Source: Myrmaecium sp. VS I D KN 1 (taxonomy: Eukaryota; Ascomycota; Dothideomycetes; Valsariales; Valsariaceae). From it: a stretch of DNA of 64,000 nucleotides. Under the pieces are notes generated by a model. The model ran no database searches. It worked only from the letters and a program-made list of their open reading frames with translations, and was not told the origin of the DNA. The position numbers and the translations under genes were made by a program. Numbering within the stretch: position 1 is the first letter of the stretch; every line of letters starts with the position of its first letter. Of this stretch, positions 22,152 to 33,828 are shown one piece after another. Location of the stretch: NCBI GenBank assembly GCA_019775845.1, contig JADQAV010000032.1, positions 1 through 64,000 of the forward strand, given 5' to 3'.

Positions 22152-22657
22152 ATGCTTCTCTCTTCGCTCATCGCTGCGACGCTCTGCGGGAGCGCCATGG
22201 CCTGGCCATTCAAACTGGACAAGCTCCTCCCTCCGAAGAATCTAGAGAAGCGAGAAGTTGGAGGCGTACGTTGTTTCTCTCCCTCACCATGCCTATATTT
22301 TATACTCTTCCCACTAACCTCCCATGTCATCGGCAGATCTTTGTCACCTCGAACGTGAACTGGGCCGGCAACACCTACTGGGCCCAATACAGCATCGGCG
22401 AATGCGTCTCGCTCGAAGCACCATGGTTCGCATAGCTCACTCCCCACAATCTCTGCCCACCTGCTAATTGATCTGCCAGGCTCTACTCCATCTCCTCCAT
22501 CGGTCCGGATCCCGGCACCCTGGCCATCCTCGCCGGAGACCAGAACTGCACTGCCCAGGGCCCGACCGTGACGCACCCCGGCATCGCGGACCTTCGGCAG
22601 ATTGGTTGGAATGACAAGATCGGGAGCTTCAGGATTTTGGCAGCGAATTCAACCTAA
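22152..22657 (+). CDS. Small secreted protein with crystallin-like signature (126 aa), possible effector
   Basis: Three exons: 22,152-22,265, 22,337-22,425 and 22,480-22,657. Intron 1 is GTACGT..GGCAG. Intron 2 is GTTCGC..TGCCAG with a CTAAT branch site; its donor is weak, but the frame is exact (..APW then LYSISS..). Residues 1-18 (MLLSSLIAATLCGSAMAW) are a signal peptide, and a Lys-Arg pair at about 33-34 could be a Kex2 cleavage site, giving a mature domain of about 90 residues. The domain starts with VTSNVNWAGNTYW and ends with WNDKIGSFRIL, resembling beta/gamma-crystallin-type motifs in which N-D-x-I-x-S-x-x-V closes a Greek key. There are two cysteines in the mature part. It is probably extracellular. 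Its subtelomeric position, small size and secretion signal are effector-like, but function is not shown. Confidence 0.75.
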
Positions 22658-23733
22658 TCGATGATTACCGACCGCTCGGATGTGTTGAACGCTTATGTTG
22701 TTAATGTGGCCTTCGCTTCTTTCCAAGTTCTCCCTTTTACCAACTCATGTCACTCTTTGAGCTTGATTCGCTTGTATGATAAGCTTTAGCACTTTCAGTC
22801 GTTCATTCTCGTACCAATAATATAACTTTAGGCACAGAAATTCCCACTATCTTCCTCACCAAGCCCTGCTATGCTCCGCAGCTGTAACAATATTTCTACA
22901 TTGCCCAAGACATTCATGTCCTCCACCAACAACCCTTGATGACCGGGTTTCGTACAGGTGTCTTCCACTGGATCGTCGAAAGAAGCAACGCGAAGGAGGA
23001 ATTCGTTCCTTGCTTAAGCCATCCTACCGGACGCCCTCATAAGGCTTGAAAGATTGCCTTGATTATTTCTGGAAAAGGGCAGAGTTAGACTGAACGAGTC
23101 ACGGATCCCAGTTGAGTGATCGCACCGGCTCTGCTGTCAGAATCAGCCCCATTACGCGGATGCTTACAGTTTCCATCTCGCCGTTCTCATGGATGACTTT
23201 TGAAGGTGGGACTTTAGCATAAGGAATGTATTTATTTCCACTGCATGCCCATATAGTATTATGTAGCTTCATACTACCCTACGTAGTTCAGCCCTGCCCT
23301 TATGCTATGCTATGTACATCTCTTCTCCTTTCCGACACATCGGGAAAAGGGAAGAGGGAAATTCATATCGCCTCGCTAATGCCACAATGTGCTATACCCT
23401 GCTATGCCATGTTTGTCCGCTTGCAATGCTGCCGAAAGAGCAGATGTGATAAGTAGAAGGAAGGAGAGCGAGGAAAAAAGGGAAAGCATGAGGTAGGATG
23501 AAGGGTAATAAAAACAGAAGCAAAAAGGTATGAGAGAAGGAGAAAATGATGAGACAGAAAGGAAATTAGAATATGAAAGCCATAGCAACAGCTGATCAGG
23601 CCGAACTCATTTGAGTCCGTGCTAATAGGAAAGGATATGCAACCACCCCATCGTCTTACCGCATGTTCTTCACATAATGAACTTCTTCTTTTCGTTGTCG
23701 TATGAACGAGAATGGTCGATGATTGGAGAATGA
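22658..23733. other. Gene-free stretch with a purine-rich tract
   Basis: This holds the 3' regions of two convergent genes. At about 23,450-23,580 the + strand is nearly pure purine (GAAGGAAGG, GAGGAAAAAAGGGAAAG), a strong strand asymmetry just downstream of the Ulp1-like gene. No gene is supported. Confidence 0.5.
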
Positions 23734-26700
23734 TCAACGAGCTCCACCGGCTCCATCCTCACTCGCACTCTCTCGAGCACCCGCCATGGCATCATCTTCA
23801 CCAGAATGCCGCTTCCTTTCCGCCTTATTTGTTCTGGACAGCGTAGCAGATGTAGAGGAAGGTGGAGGAGGGCCGTCCTTGAGCAACAGAGACGCCCATC
23901 GCCTCTTCGCCCCCTCCGCCCATTGTTCCGCAGCCGTTTTTCTCTTTGTGATCCCATCGACCTCCGCCGAACACTGCACCACCGCAGCCTCCATTTCCAT
24001 GACCTGACGCATCAACACCGCCTTCTCCGCTTCGATGCGTCCGATGTCAGCTTCCGCCTTGCGGACCGCCTCCTGCGCCTCCGTACGCCCTTGCTCCAGA
24101 GCCTCGATGGCGGGGCCCTGTCCAATCAGGCTTGACCGGCGACTCCGCCTCCTGCTTTTGGCGTCGCCGAGCTGTTTCTCCATCGCCTGGCTCACAAGCC
24201 GATCCCACTCCGCCAAACCACCCCGGCGCTCCGCAACCTCGATCGACTTGCGCACCAGCTGGAGCTCCAGCGCGCCCACCCGCTCGTCGACCTCCTCCAG
24301 CCGCTCTTCCATCCACCCCAGCAGAGTCTGCAATCCCTCCGCCTCCTCCGCAACCTCACTACGCACGCGCTCTACTTCCTTCAGGACTCTGGAAGCTCTC
24401 TCGTGGTTTTCACGCAACACAGAATTCAACAGCTCTTCCTCGTCCAATTCGCCCGGCGCTCCCAACGCGCCTTGCATTACACTGTCCGAACTCCGCCGTT
24501 CCGTCGGGCACGCTGTGTCTCGCACCATGAATCGAAAATTCTCATTTGCCGGCATTTCCGACGGCGCAGGAACAAGACCCTCCATCACTGCCCTCGTCAG
24601 GCGGCCCTGATCGGGATCTCCCGTCGCGGTTGCCATCGCCTTCAACGCGGCCCGCAAGATTCTCCTCCACCGCACGGCCGGCAGAGTGCGCGGTTGCGGC
24701 AGCCCGGCCATCCGATACATGGCGTACGCCACGACGTAGACGCCACAGTCATCAAGCTCCCCAGATGGCCCCGGACACAACGGTGCACAGGGCACGTATT
24801 TCACCGTCCAGTCCCTCTCGCCCGACCCGTGGGCAGGGCTTACGCGCGAGGGAAGCACGATGCCGCGCGCGTACACTTGCAGCGCCCGCACGACCTTGGC
24901 GCGCATGCCGGCCGGCACGAGCGGGTTGTTCGCCATGCTGTCCAGGAGCTCAATCACGCGGTTCTCCAGGTCGAAAATGGCAAGCACCCAGTGCTGCGCC
25001 AGCATGTTGACCGGCTGAAAGATGAGGGTGGTGCCATGCTTGCGCGCCTCGACCGGCTTGCTCGGGGACCGAGGGTACTCCACATTGATGCATGCCGGGT
25101 CGTGGTAACGACAAGCCGGGGGGAGGAAGAGCTTGATGCCCAGCTCGATCGCGGTGGTGCTGAGCCATTTGCCGTCAGCGAGGGACGCAAGAGCGCCCTC
25201 TGGGGTAGCCGCGGGGATATCTTGAGAGGGCGATGCAGAGAGCGGAGGGCGTCGAGCGGGAGGAGCTAGGAGTGGCGGCGAGCTGAGAGAAGTATCCATC
25301 GGTGTTTGATTTTGGGGCTTTCCGGCCATAGCGGGACCGTTGGGAGCGGCGGACGAAGATTGGGTGGTCGGAAGACGCGTAGACGGTTGGCCCATGGGTG
25401 CAATTGGAACACGCGGTCCACGTTGGTTGGGACGATCCCCGCCGCCGTGTTGCTGTGAGCCGCCGGTTAATAATGCGGCAAGGCTGTCAGCAGCCTCCTT
25501 CTTCCTCCGATCGTCATCGGTGAGGTGCGCATCGTTTGCTTGGCCATCAAGATGGGTAGGGGGTGAGCGTCGGCCGGTCAGGTTCCGGTGCACGACTTCG
25601 GAATCCTTGTCACCTGCCCGTTCCATCGGCGTCTGCGGACGAGCAACGTTCTTGTTAGGATTAGCGTCACTGACGGCCGTCTTCATCTCCACATCTTGTC
25701 GAAGGCCATTGCCGATAAGAGAAACTTTATCGCTGCCTGAGACGCTGTTGCCCATGACCGAGTCTTCCGCGTCGCTCTTTGCGTCGTCGGGGGGCCGCAC
25801 TACAATCTCATCTTGGCTGCTGTTGTCTTCCTCGTCGTCTTCCTCGCCCGCAGCTGAAGACTTGTGACGCCCAACTCCAGGCGTACCGCCCGACCGTCCG
25901 ACCGCATCGGATTTTCTCTTCGCGGCCTATGGAATAATACATTAGTGACTGTTCGAATGCGGTCAAGACGACAGCATGATCAGGTCCAAATGGCGGCGTA
26001 ATTCTGCCCCAGGCTGCAAACGATCCGCCTACGCGCTGGAGTTTGTTTAAGTCCAAGGCAAGGGAGAGACAGGAAGGGGACAGAAAACGCACAGGAGGGA
26101 TCTGGTCTGGGTGCTTCTCGTCACCCAGCAGACTATTTCTCTTTCTCTTCTTGAGAGCATCCTCGGTATCGCGTGCTGAAGCCATCGGTGTGGCCGGCGT
26201 GGAGGACACGCGCGCTGCGACGCTGTTCTGGTCAGAGCGACGGAGGGCTTCCAGCGCCTTCTCCACGTCTTTCGAGACAAACGAGCCGTTTTCGCCGGGG
26301 CGACCGCGGCAGCGCTCCTGCCTCGCTGCGACTAAGCGTGGCAGCGCCTCGGTGAAGGTATAGTCGGCAGCCAGCTCGCGGAGGAGATTGACGAAGGACA
26401 GGACGTTCAGGCTTCCGCCAAACTGCTTCTGTAAGGTGGCCTCCGGTACGTTGCTCCAGTATTGCTTGAGCATGCTCACGTGGGCCGATCCCACGATCGC
26501 GCTGATCTCGGGGGTAAGGATCTCCTCGAGCGAGCGACCGGGGCCCTCCAGGTCTCGGATGCGCTTGAGGCGGTCGAACTGTTCGAGGATCTGTTCGGAC
26601 GGGGCGTCCTTCATGCTCTCCAGCTTGTTTAGGGATTCCTGGGCCATGGCGAGGATGCCAGCGGGCCTGCCCTTCCGCGCGCTATTGATGTTGGGTCGCG

Positions 26701-26911
26701 AGGCGGGGCTCGCACGTGCTGGCGTAGGTGTGGGCGTCGTGGCATGCAGGGAGCCCGTTCGGGTATGCTGGGCCTGCTTCGACGGCGCTGGGGAGGCGGA
26801 TGGCTTGGAGGACGCGGCGTTGGGCGGTCGGCCTGGACGGCGCGCAGTTGGTGTTGAACCGTAGCCAGTTGGAGTCGCGGGCGCCGGGCGCGACTCACGC
26901 GGCGGCGGCAT
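23734..26911 (-). CDS. Ulp1/C48-like cysteine-protease-domain protein with coiled-coil tail (1,003 aa)
   Basis: Exon 1 is 26,093-26,911 and exon 2 is 23,734-25,926. The 166-nt intron starts GTGCGT and ends CATAG, phase 0. The frame is open further upstream but lacks an earlier ATG. Residues 1-100 are Pro/Ala/Ser/Thr-rich with an AT-hook-like RRPGRPP. Residues about 90-215 form a helical domain (LEEILTPEISAIVGSAHVSM) that I do not recognise. KKRKRNS and AAKRKSD look like nuclear localisation signals. Residues about 515-700 resemble the Ulp1/SENP (C48) fold: QHWVLAIFDL gives His585, IELLDSM gives Asp602 and DDCGVYVVAY gives Cys667. The Gln usually found six residues before the Cys is not seen. 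A long coiled coil fills about 770-970. De-SUMOylation-type peptidase activity in the nucleus is the natural inference. Similar domains also occur in proteins of several fungal transposons, so a domesticated origin is possible. Confidence 0.75.
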
Positions 26912-28953
26912 GCTTGCACGAACGACGGCGTCCGTCTGCGAGCGGGAGACGATGAGAAGGTGCACGAATGGACCGGATGCTGGCGATAAGGTTAGTGAAC
27001 TTGACCGGCGGTAGCAGGATAAGGAAGCTGACGGTGGAGGTTACGGAGGAGAACGAGTAGTGGTGTAGTGTGGTGTCGGAGTAGCTGTGTAAGTGATGTG
27101 AGTTGGAAAGTGAGGTAAGTAGCGACTCAGGTTGATGAGGGATTGACAACCTTACTAAGCGACCAGTTTTCCCTGCAATTGCGCGCGAACGTGGCTACTC
27201 TGGTATAGTAACAGTATACGTACAGTAACAGTAGTACCTACCGCTGTTTAGCAATCCACAGTTGCCCTGTAACTATGTATCCGTCCGCGTCGCCAAACGG
27301 GTCGATGTGCGTTTTGGCGGCGCGAGAATCCACGGATGGTCCGAGTGTTTTGTTTTCCAAGCTGGAGCTCCAGGGTCTTGGGCCGGAGTTAAGGTTCGGG
27401 GGGCATGGTCCGCTCTTCTCCCATCTTGAATTTCCCCTCCATCGTCGACACCATTGACCTTCCACACTTCACCTATTATCCATTTTAATTGAGACTCATG
27501 GTAATTCATATGCTTCGTTGATCTTTGCACTTGGCCTTGTCATCGACTGTGTCACAAACTCCCTCCTAACATCCTCGCTGGGCTATCTTAGTTTTGACAA
27601 TTTGACCTCTATAGTATTCCACAGTCAACCCTTATTCTACGTATGGCGTGGTGCATAAGGTGATGTAAATAGGTATTCTTCTGTTCAGCGGGCGTCTAAG
27701 GTGCCTCTTACCACCGTACAAAACTTCTAAGGCAGGCGTCTACTTACGATGGGGTACCAATTTGTGGTGCTACCTACACGTCAAACCATGATCAAAGGTT
27801 GCGCGGTACCTACATACATCCCTAAACTATCAAGCAGGCTAAGTGCCAAGCTATGTCACTTCTTCCTATGAGGCCTTCCTTCCGGAGCAATCGAGCAACA
27901 AGAGTAGGGGGCCGTGGCGAATGGTCGAGAGGGATTCAACAGCTGAATTATCTACCTAGAAAGAGGTTGATGAGTGTCTACCACGACGAAATCGCATGCT
28001 TCATCTATAAAGTCGATGAAGGACCAGGAACAGGAACAACTCACGGAAGGAATCAGGCGTAGTAAGAGCAGGACGGGAGAGCAACGACGGCGAGATGGCA
28101 GGCTGACGGGTTGGCGGGATGACGGGATGACGGCATCGAGCATGGCAGCATCACACAGCATCACACCGCATACGATCACCAGGCACGAACCGTCAGCTGC
28201 GAACAGCGAATGCCACTCCCGGGCCACCCGATTGCTGATGACACTGCCGCTGCCGTGGCGGATAGCATCATCACCGTGCAAGAAACATTTGGATGAAGTA
28301 ACAATCGATTGCAAGAGCTCAGTACAAGAGAGGATCGAAAATGAGGTCGACCTGGCCGGCTGACCCAGCCTAGGGACCTCCTTACTTACTCTCTCTCCCT
28401 TCATTCTCTCTATCCCAACCGCTTCACTTCTGGGCACCCGACAGTACTTCCCTCACCGTAAGCCTTTGGCTGCTGCTGCTGCTTCTGCTGCTGCTGCCAC
28501 TGAGGCAGCTGCTGAGTTGCGCCTTCCTCGTTCGACCCGTGGATTATACAACACCAACATCACCACGACCACGCACACCAACGATATCTCCACCAACGAA
28601 GGTACCATCAAACTCACACTCTTCACCTGCACACCGAAGCGGCTAGCTACCTGATGACCGATCCATTGCAAACGCTCGCTTCACTTATCTCACGAACATC
28701 CTCAAACTGGGACGGTCCTTTTCCAGCTCTCAGCTCTTCTGCCGTGAAGCCCAGCGGCGCCTGACAGCAGCACTTGATCCCAGGGAAGTGGCCATAAGAC
28801 GACCCCAACGAGGATAAGAACGGGGACCAGGACGCGAACAAGGTTCAGAATCCGCAGACGCAGGAGGCTATCCATTCCACCTGTATACCCTACGTTCACC
28901 ATCTCGAACCCAACCCTCCCTATCGACCCATCAAGCCCGGCCACTGGAAGCCG
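26912..28953. other. Intergenic region (2 kb) between divergent genes
   Basis: This is the shared 5' region of the Ulp1-like gene and the 28,954 gene. A CTG/CTT trinucleotide run lies at 28,470-28,497. An ATG at 28,653 opens 36 codons (MTDPLQTLASLISRTSSNWD..) in the same frame as the 28,954 gene but separated from it by two stops, so it may be an upstream exon or a decayed N-terminus. Frames such as 27,952-28,437 (-) lack coding character. Confidence 0.5.
28470..28497. repeat. CTG trinucleotide run
   Basis: Imperfect (CTG)n with one CTT interruption, in non-coding DNA ahead of the 28,954 gene. Confidence 0.85.
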
Positions 28954-29910
28954 ATGCCGCCCACCATCCGCACGGTTGAGCAGCTCGCTTGCTCGGGTGC
29001 AAACCTGCTCCGGCTGATCAGCCTGTCCGAGGCGGAGTGCACCGCTGCCCTGGGTGAGCCCTGCCAATCGACCTGGACGCAGGAGGACCTCACGCGTTAT
29101 TGGACCTGCACCAGTGCCGGGCCCTTTTATGGCGGCAACGCCATTGCTGAAGCCGTCGCTGAACTTGGGCTGGATGACAGCGAGCATAGCACGAGATATG
29201 TATGCCTTTCCTTACTCCTTCATCCTCATTTCTCCACCCAGTTCCTCCCCAGTTTCAGGCCAATAGTTTAGCTAGAAGAGGAAGAGACGTGAATAAGAAT
29301 GCAAGAGTAGCTCGATGAGAAAAAGCGCCTGGTTAACCCCAGCCTCGATCCGCCACAGGTCGTCCAACAAGCCACCCAATCCGGCGTGACGCCAGATGGA
29401 TCTCGCTTTGACGCGACACACGCTCGCTATTACAGCCTCCACTCCCCGATCGGACCCGGCTACCTCACCTGCCTCTACACCGTGGGCCCGCTGGTGTCGG
29501 CGCGGGAGCTCGGTCTGCCCACGCCCGTCCACCTGCCCCCTCTCCACCGCCTGAGCGACATCCTCTACCTGAACCACCAAGCCTGGGCCGCCCAGCTCGG
29601 CCGCCCCTTCCAACTGACCTACATCTTCCGCGTCACCGTCGAGAATCCGGAGACGATTGCAACGGCGCGAGCTGCCCTGCGTCTGGGACCCGGGCAGAGC
29701 TGGCCCACCTGGAGACGGAGAGGGACGTTTGAACTAACCAGCCAGGAGGGCAGAGCGTTGCTCGCCACCCCCAACGGCGTCGCAGTGGCATGGCTGCTCA
29801 TCAATCACAAGAGAGAGCCCGGGCTGCAGGGCAAGACCGTCAAGCGCGTGAGCCTGTGGAGCCATGGCCAGGGCTGCCTCGCGATGTTGTTTGAGATTGG
29901 GAGTGCGTAG
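28954..29910 (+). CDS. Unnamed fungal protein at the RIP-block edge (at least 281 aa)
   Basis: Exon 1 is at least 28,954-29,199 and exon 2 is 29,311-29,910. The 111-nt intron is GTATGC..AGTAG, phase 0, joining ..SEHSTRY to LDEKKRLVN. The coding frame stays open upstream to about 28,815 (..YRPIKPGHWKPM..) without an ATG, so a further 5' exon is likely and the start given is a minimum. The C-terminal half (TFELTSQEGRALLATPNGVA, WLLINHKREPG, VKRVSLWSHG) is of a type I recall from many unnamed Pezizomycotina proteins. No enzyme motif is known for it. It has no signal peptide. The stop codon is only 100 bp from the start of the 32-kb RIP-mutated block, so the gene may be subject to heterochromatin spreading. 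Its reading frame is free of RIP-type stops from 28,954 on. Confidence 0.7.
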
Positions 29911-30825
29911 GCAGCCTTCGCGTGGATGGTTAAGTAGGTCTCTCTTCAGACGGGGTCGGGGGTTGAGACAGAGGTTCAGAGAGTAAGGTATACCGGCAGA
30001 TAGGAAGGGAGCCATCCTAAAGATATTAAAAAGTAAATCATACCAGATAATTCGAAAGGGACCCGTAAAAGGTGAAGATATAAAGTAACATTTCTAAGAC
30101 TAATATCTAGACCTTTTTTAACCCCTTACCTCTAGATTTAAGAGAAGTAGATAACTATAGTTTCTTAAGTAAACTAATTTCTCTTACTCTATTCTAGATA
30201 GAGAGTATAGTAGGTTATAACCCTAGGTATTTAACTAAAAAGTTTTCCGAACCCGGAGATAAAGAATATAAAATTCAGTGATTAGTAAGTAAACTAGAGC
30301 TTCACTATTTATATTAGATAATATAAAGAAATAGAGGAAAGTATTTTAAGAAGCTCTTAGAATATAGTTAGAAGCCGGATTAAAAGGTGTATACTAATAT
30401 AGATAGAAAGTAATAATAAATCCCTACCTCTTTAGTATACTTAGCTTAGTACTATAGGTATACTATTATATATACTTAAGTCGGGCTAATTAGTACTAGG
30501 TTAGAAAAATTTCAAGGATATTACTACCTTCTCCGCTTTTATTTATAGTTATACTCTTATATAGTAATATATACTTTCTCTGTAAAAAATATTCTACTAC
30601 TACAGAAAGAGTAAAGGAGTTCTACTAGGCCCCTATTTCTAGGATAAAAAAGAGAATTCTGTATAAGAATCTTATATACCTTTTTATTTACTTAAGGAGT
30701 TTATCTAAACTAAGATCTTACACGAATATAGAATATATAATAAGTATTAAACTAAGGTATTATAATTATTTAGACTTAAGTAATATGATAGTATTATAAT
30801 CTATATTAATCTTAAATACCTAGGT

Positions 30826-30956
30826 ATTATAGTATTATCTAAGGCATTATAATATTATTAAAGGTCTTATAACATTTTAACGTTATTATAGTATTATTTA
30901 AGATATTATAGTATTATTTAAGATATTATAGTATTATTAAGGACATTATTATAATA
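30826..30956. repeat. Degenerate tandem repeat, about 22-24 bp unit
   Basis: About five to six copies of a unit around TATTATAGTATTATTTAAGA, the last ones nearly identical and the first ones decayed. It lies inside the RIP block. Confidence 0.7.
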
Positions 30957-32439
30957 CTAGCTGAAAGTTAAGAGGTCCCCGCTTTATTCAGACCTAATCG
31001 TAGCTGATAATTAGATAATTTAGAATTAAGAAGGCTAGAATAGTTAGTTAATCTAAAAGGTTAATAGGGTTAGAGCTAGATTATTATAAAGTAAAAGGCA
31101 TGAAACGAAATAATATTAAATTAGTAATAATCCTCATTTCAGCTACTTAGTAGTTATTAAAGATATTTAGAATATAGCGGCCTACTATTAAGGTTTAAAT
31201 GGATTAGTCTAAATATTATAAAGAATCCTAAGATAATATATCTAACTACAGCTTTATTACCTACTAAATACTCCCTTAAAGATTCTTTTACTATAAACTT
31301 TATATACCTAGTTAACTCTATCTTATTTAATAGTATATAGTATATTAGTCCTCTTTTTAGGCTAGATAATTCTATACTAATAATATATATAGGGATTCCG
31401 CTTACGCTAGTAAATAGCTCTGTTTCTAAAAATAGTTTATATTATATTAATTTTATCCTTTATTATTATATTAGTAATATTATATATTCTATCTAAACCC
31501 CTATCCTAGAGGGTAGAGGTAAATTCTCTATTTCTAATAAGTGCTTAGGTATCCTTACTTTCGGCTATAAATATTACTCTATATTATATTTACTTTTTAA
31601 CCGCTATATATCTATAACTAGGCCTGCTAATATTAAGGGAAAGTCTTAGTACTTTATTAATACTTCCCTTAGGTACTAGCCTAACTTTAAAGAAATATAT
31701 CTAATTCTACGGAGTTTATAAAATCTAGGTCCCAGGATTATATCCTAGTATTACTTTTATTATTTATTTATTATATCTTCTAGTACTTTAATTATCGTAT
31801 AACTCTTTATATTAAGATCCAGGTACTATACTTACTATTTATAACCCTAAGAGAGAATTTATTTTATTATTATTTATACCCTCTTTAAGCTAGTTAGGAG
31901 CATCTTATATATATCTATACACTTCTAATATATATATTAAGTCTAGTAAAACAGCTCTTCTATATAGCTAGCTAGTAACTCTAGGCTTATAATAGTCTTT
32001 AGCCTAGTTTAGAGAGATTTAGTATTATCTTTACGCTATTCTTATAAATATAGCTATTTCTAGAGATTATAAAAAGTAATATCTCGGATTATATTTATAG
32101 TAGAAGTTCTATCTTATATAGGCTCTTTAAGTATCTAATTTATATATTAGATAGTTTCTGCCTGTAGTACTATTAACTAGCGCCTTAATTTTATATCCTA
32201 GGCTAGTTCCATAGCTTTAAAGTATAAGATAATAGAGAATCAGCTAAGTATTATAGTTTAAAAATATAGTAAAACTAATACTATTATTCCTATACTGAAA
32301 TTATATAATATATAATATATAGATATATAGATATATATAATATAAAGGACACTTTAGTAAGGCCTTAAGTATATATAGTTATTATATAGGGCCCTTATTA
32401 CTTTCTTTATTATATAGTTAGAAATAGAAGTAATAGTTC

Positions 32440-32721
32440 TTATAGTAGCTAGGTATAGAACCTTAATAAGATACTTATAATACTAGGAACTAAGGTAAAG
32501 TATTAGCTGATTTAATATTAAGCGGGGCTTAGAATTAGATGATTTAGAATTAACTAAGGCCTAGAATTAGATAATTTGGAATTAACTAAGGCCTAGACTT
32601 AGGCCTAGAACTAGCTAACTAGCTCTACTAAGTTAATTTAACTCTGTAAAAAGTTAGAGACCTAGCACCTATACTAGGGGCTTAGTATTACGGTAGGAAA
32701 AGTCTATAAATAAGGCCTACC
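32440..32721 (+). mobile_element. LTR family A, copy 1 (5' part; 3' part about 37,620-37,775)
   Basis: Similar to the other family A copies (CTGATTT, AATTAGATGATTTAGAATTA, then AGTCTATAAATAAGGCC). It is split by a hAT-like element whose left end follows the GGCCTACC at 32,714-32,721. The remaining LTR text reappears near 37,620-37,775 (GTAATCCAGATAACTACTAG, then CAGCTCTATCC). A fossil, heavily RIP-mutated. The outer start is approximate. Confidence 0.6.
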
Positions 32722-33828
32722 TAGGGTGGCCTATTTAGTATTAAATACCAACTAAACAGGGTCCCTGCTAACTAAAAAAAAACCCGTGCTAAAAATAGGG
32801 GGGGGGGCCTGCTAACCAGAAACTAACTAAAACTAAAAGCTTGGACTAAGAAAAAAAAAACCCTAAAAAACCCGATAAATCTATTTATAGGAGCTTGGTT
32901 TCCCACCTTAAAAATCCTAAAAAAATCTAATTAATTAAGATTTAAAAAAAGTAAAGTTAGTATAGCCTAGCTATCTAGGTATTTATTTAGATTTTTCTAG
33001 ATTTCTTTATACTTTTCTAGATCTTTTTTAGGGATTTTTTTCTCCTTAGAAAGAAATCGTTTTTTTTAATATTAAATATCTATAAATACTAAGCTTTTAT
33101 AGCTTATATATAGTATAGAAATACTAATAAGTTTAATACTATTTTTCTTATATTTTTATCTATTTTATCTAAAGAGTTAGTTAGTTTTCCGGGTTTTCTA
33201 GAAAGTATCCTACCTTAACTATAGAAATTTTATAAAAGATAAGATTATTAATTAAAAATCTTCTAACTTTTTATTCCTTTAATAGAAAAAATTAAGAAAA
33301 ATATTATAGATACTTTAAGGTATTTAGATCTCTACCCTAAAGTATAAAGTCTGTATAATAAGTATAGAGTTTATAATTAATTTATTTATTTTAAATATTT
33401 AGGGTTTTCCCCCCTCTCGCTTAAAATCTAAAAATAGAAATCCTAAATCTCTAATAATATTTTTTACCCGCGCTTAAATCCTTTAAAATTAGTATATAGA
33501 TACTAAATACTATTTATTATAATATACTAGATTTATACTTCTACCCCGTAAGAAACGAATTTATTAATAATTTATTTAGATTTAATATCTAGGGTTTTAC
33601 TTTAGATCCTCTTCCCTCGCTTAAAATCCTCCTACCTTATAGTCCTTACTTAGAATATTCTCTTAATATTCTTAAAAAATTAATAACTTTTATTAGCCGC
33701 GCTTAAACTTTTTTAAATTTAGTATATATATACTAGATACTATCTATTATAATCTACTAGATTTATATTTATACCTTATAAGAAATAAATATATTATTAA
33801 TCTATTTATATTTAATTTCTAGGGTTTT
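32722..33828 (+). mobile_element. hAT-like element E3, left part (right part about 37,293-37,540)
   Basis: Starts TAGGGTGGCC like the other E copies and shares their internal text (CTATTTATAGGAGCTTGGTT). It is interrupted by Ty3/gypsy fossil B, after which hAT text resumes (TTCCCCTTTCTTACTTAAAA). The right terminus is missing. Inserted into LTR A copy 1. Confidence 0.7.

Noticed and set aside
27952-28437. 161-codon minus-strand frame
   Set aside because: Low-complexity, Cys/Ser-rich chance translation in the intergenic region; no motif.
23734-30000. Giant mobile element (Starship-like) carrying the Ulp1-like gene as cargo
   Set aside because: No captain-type tyrosine recombinase gene and no boundary repeats were seen in the window.
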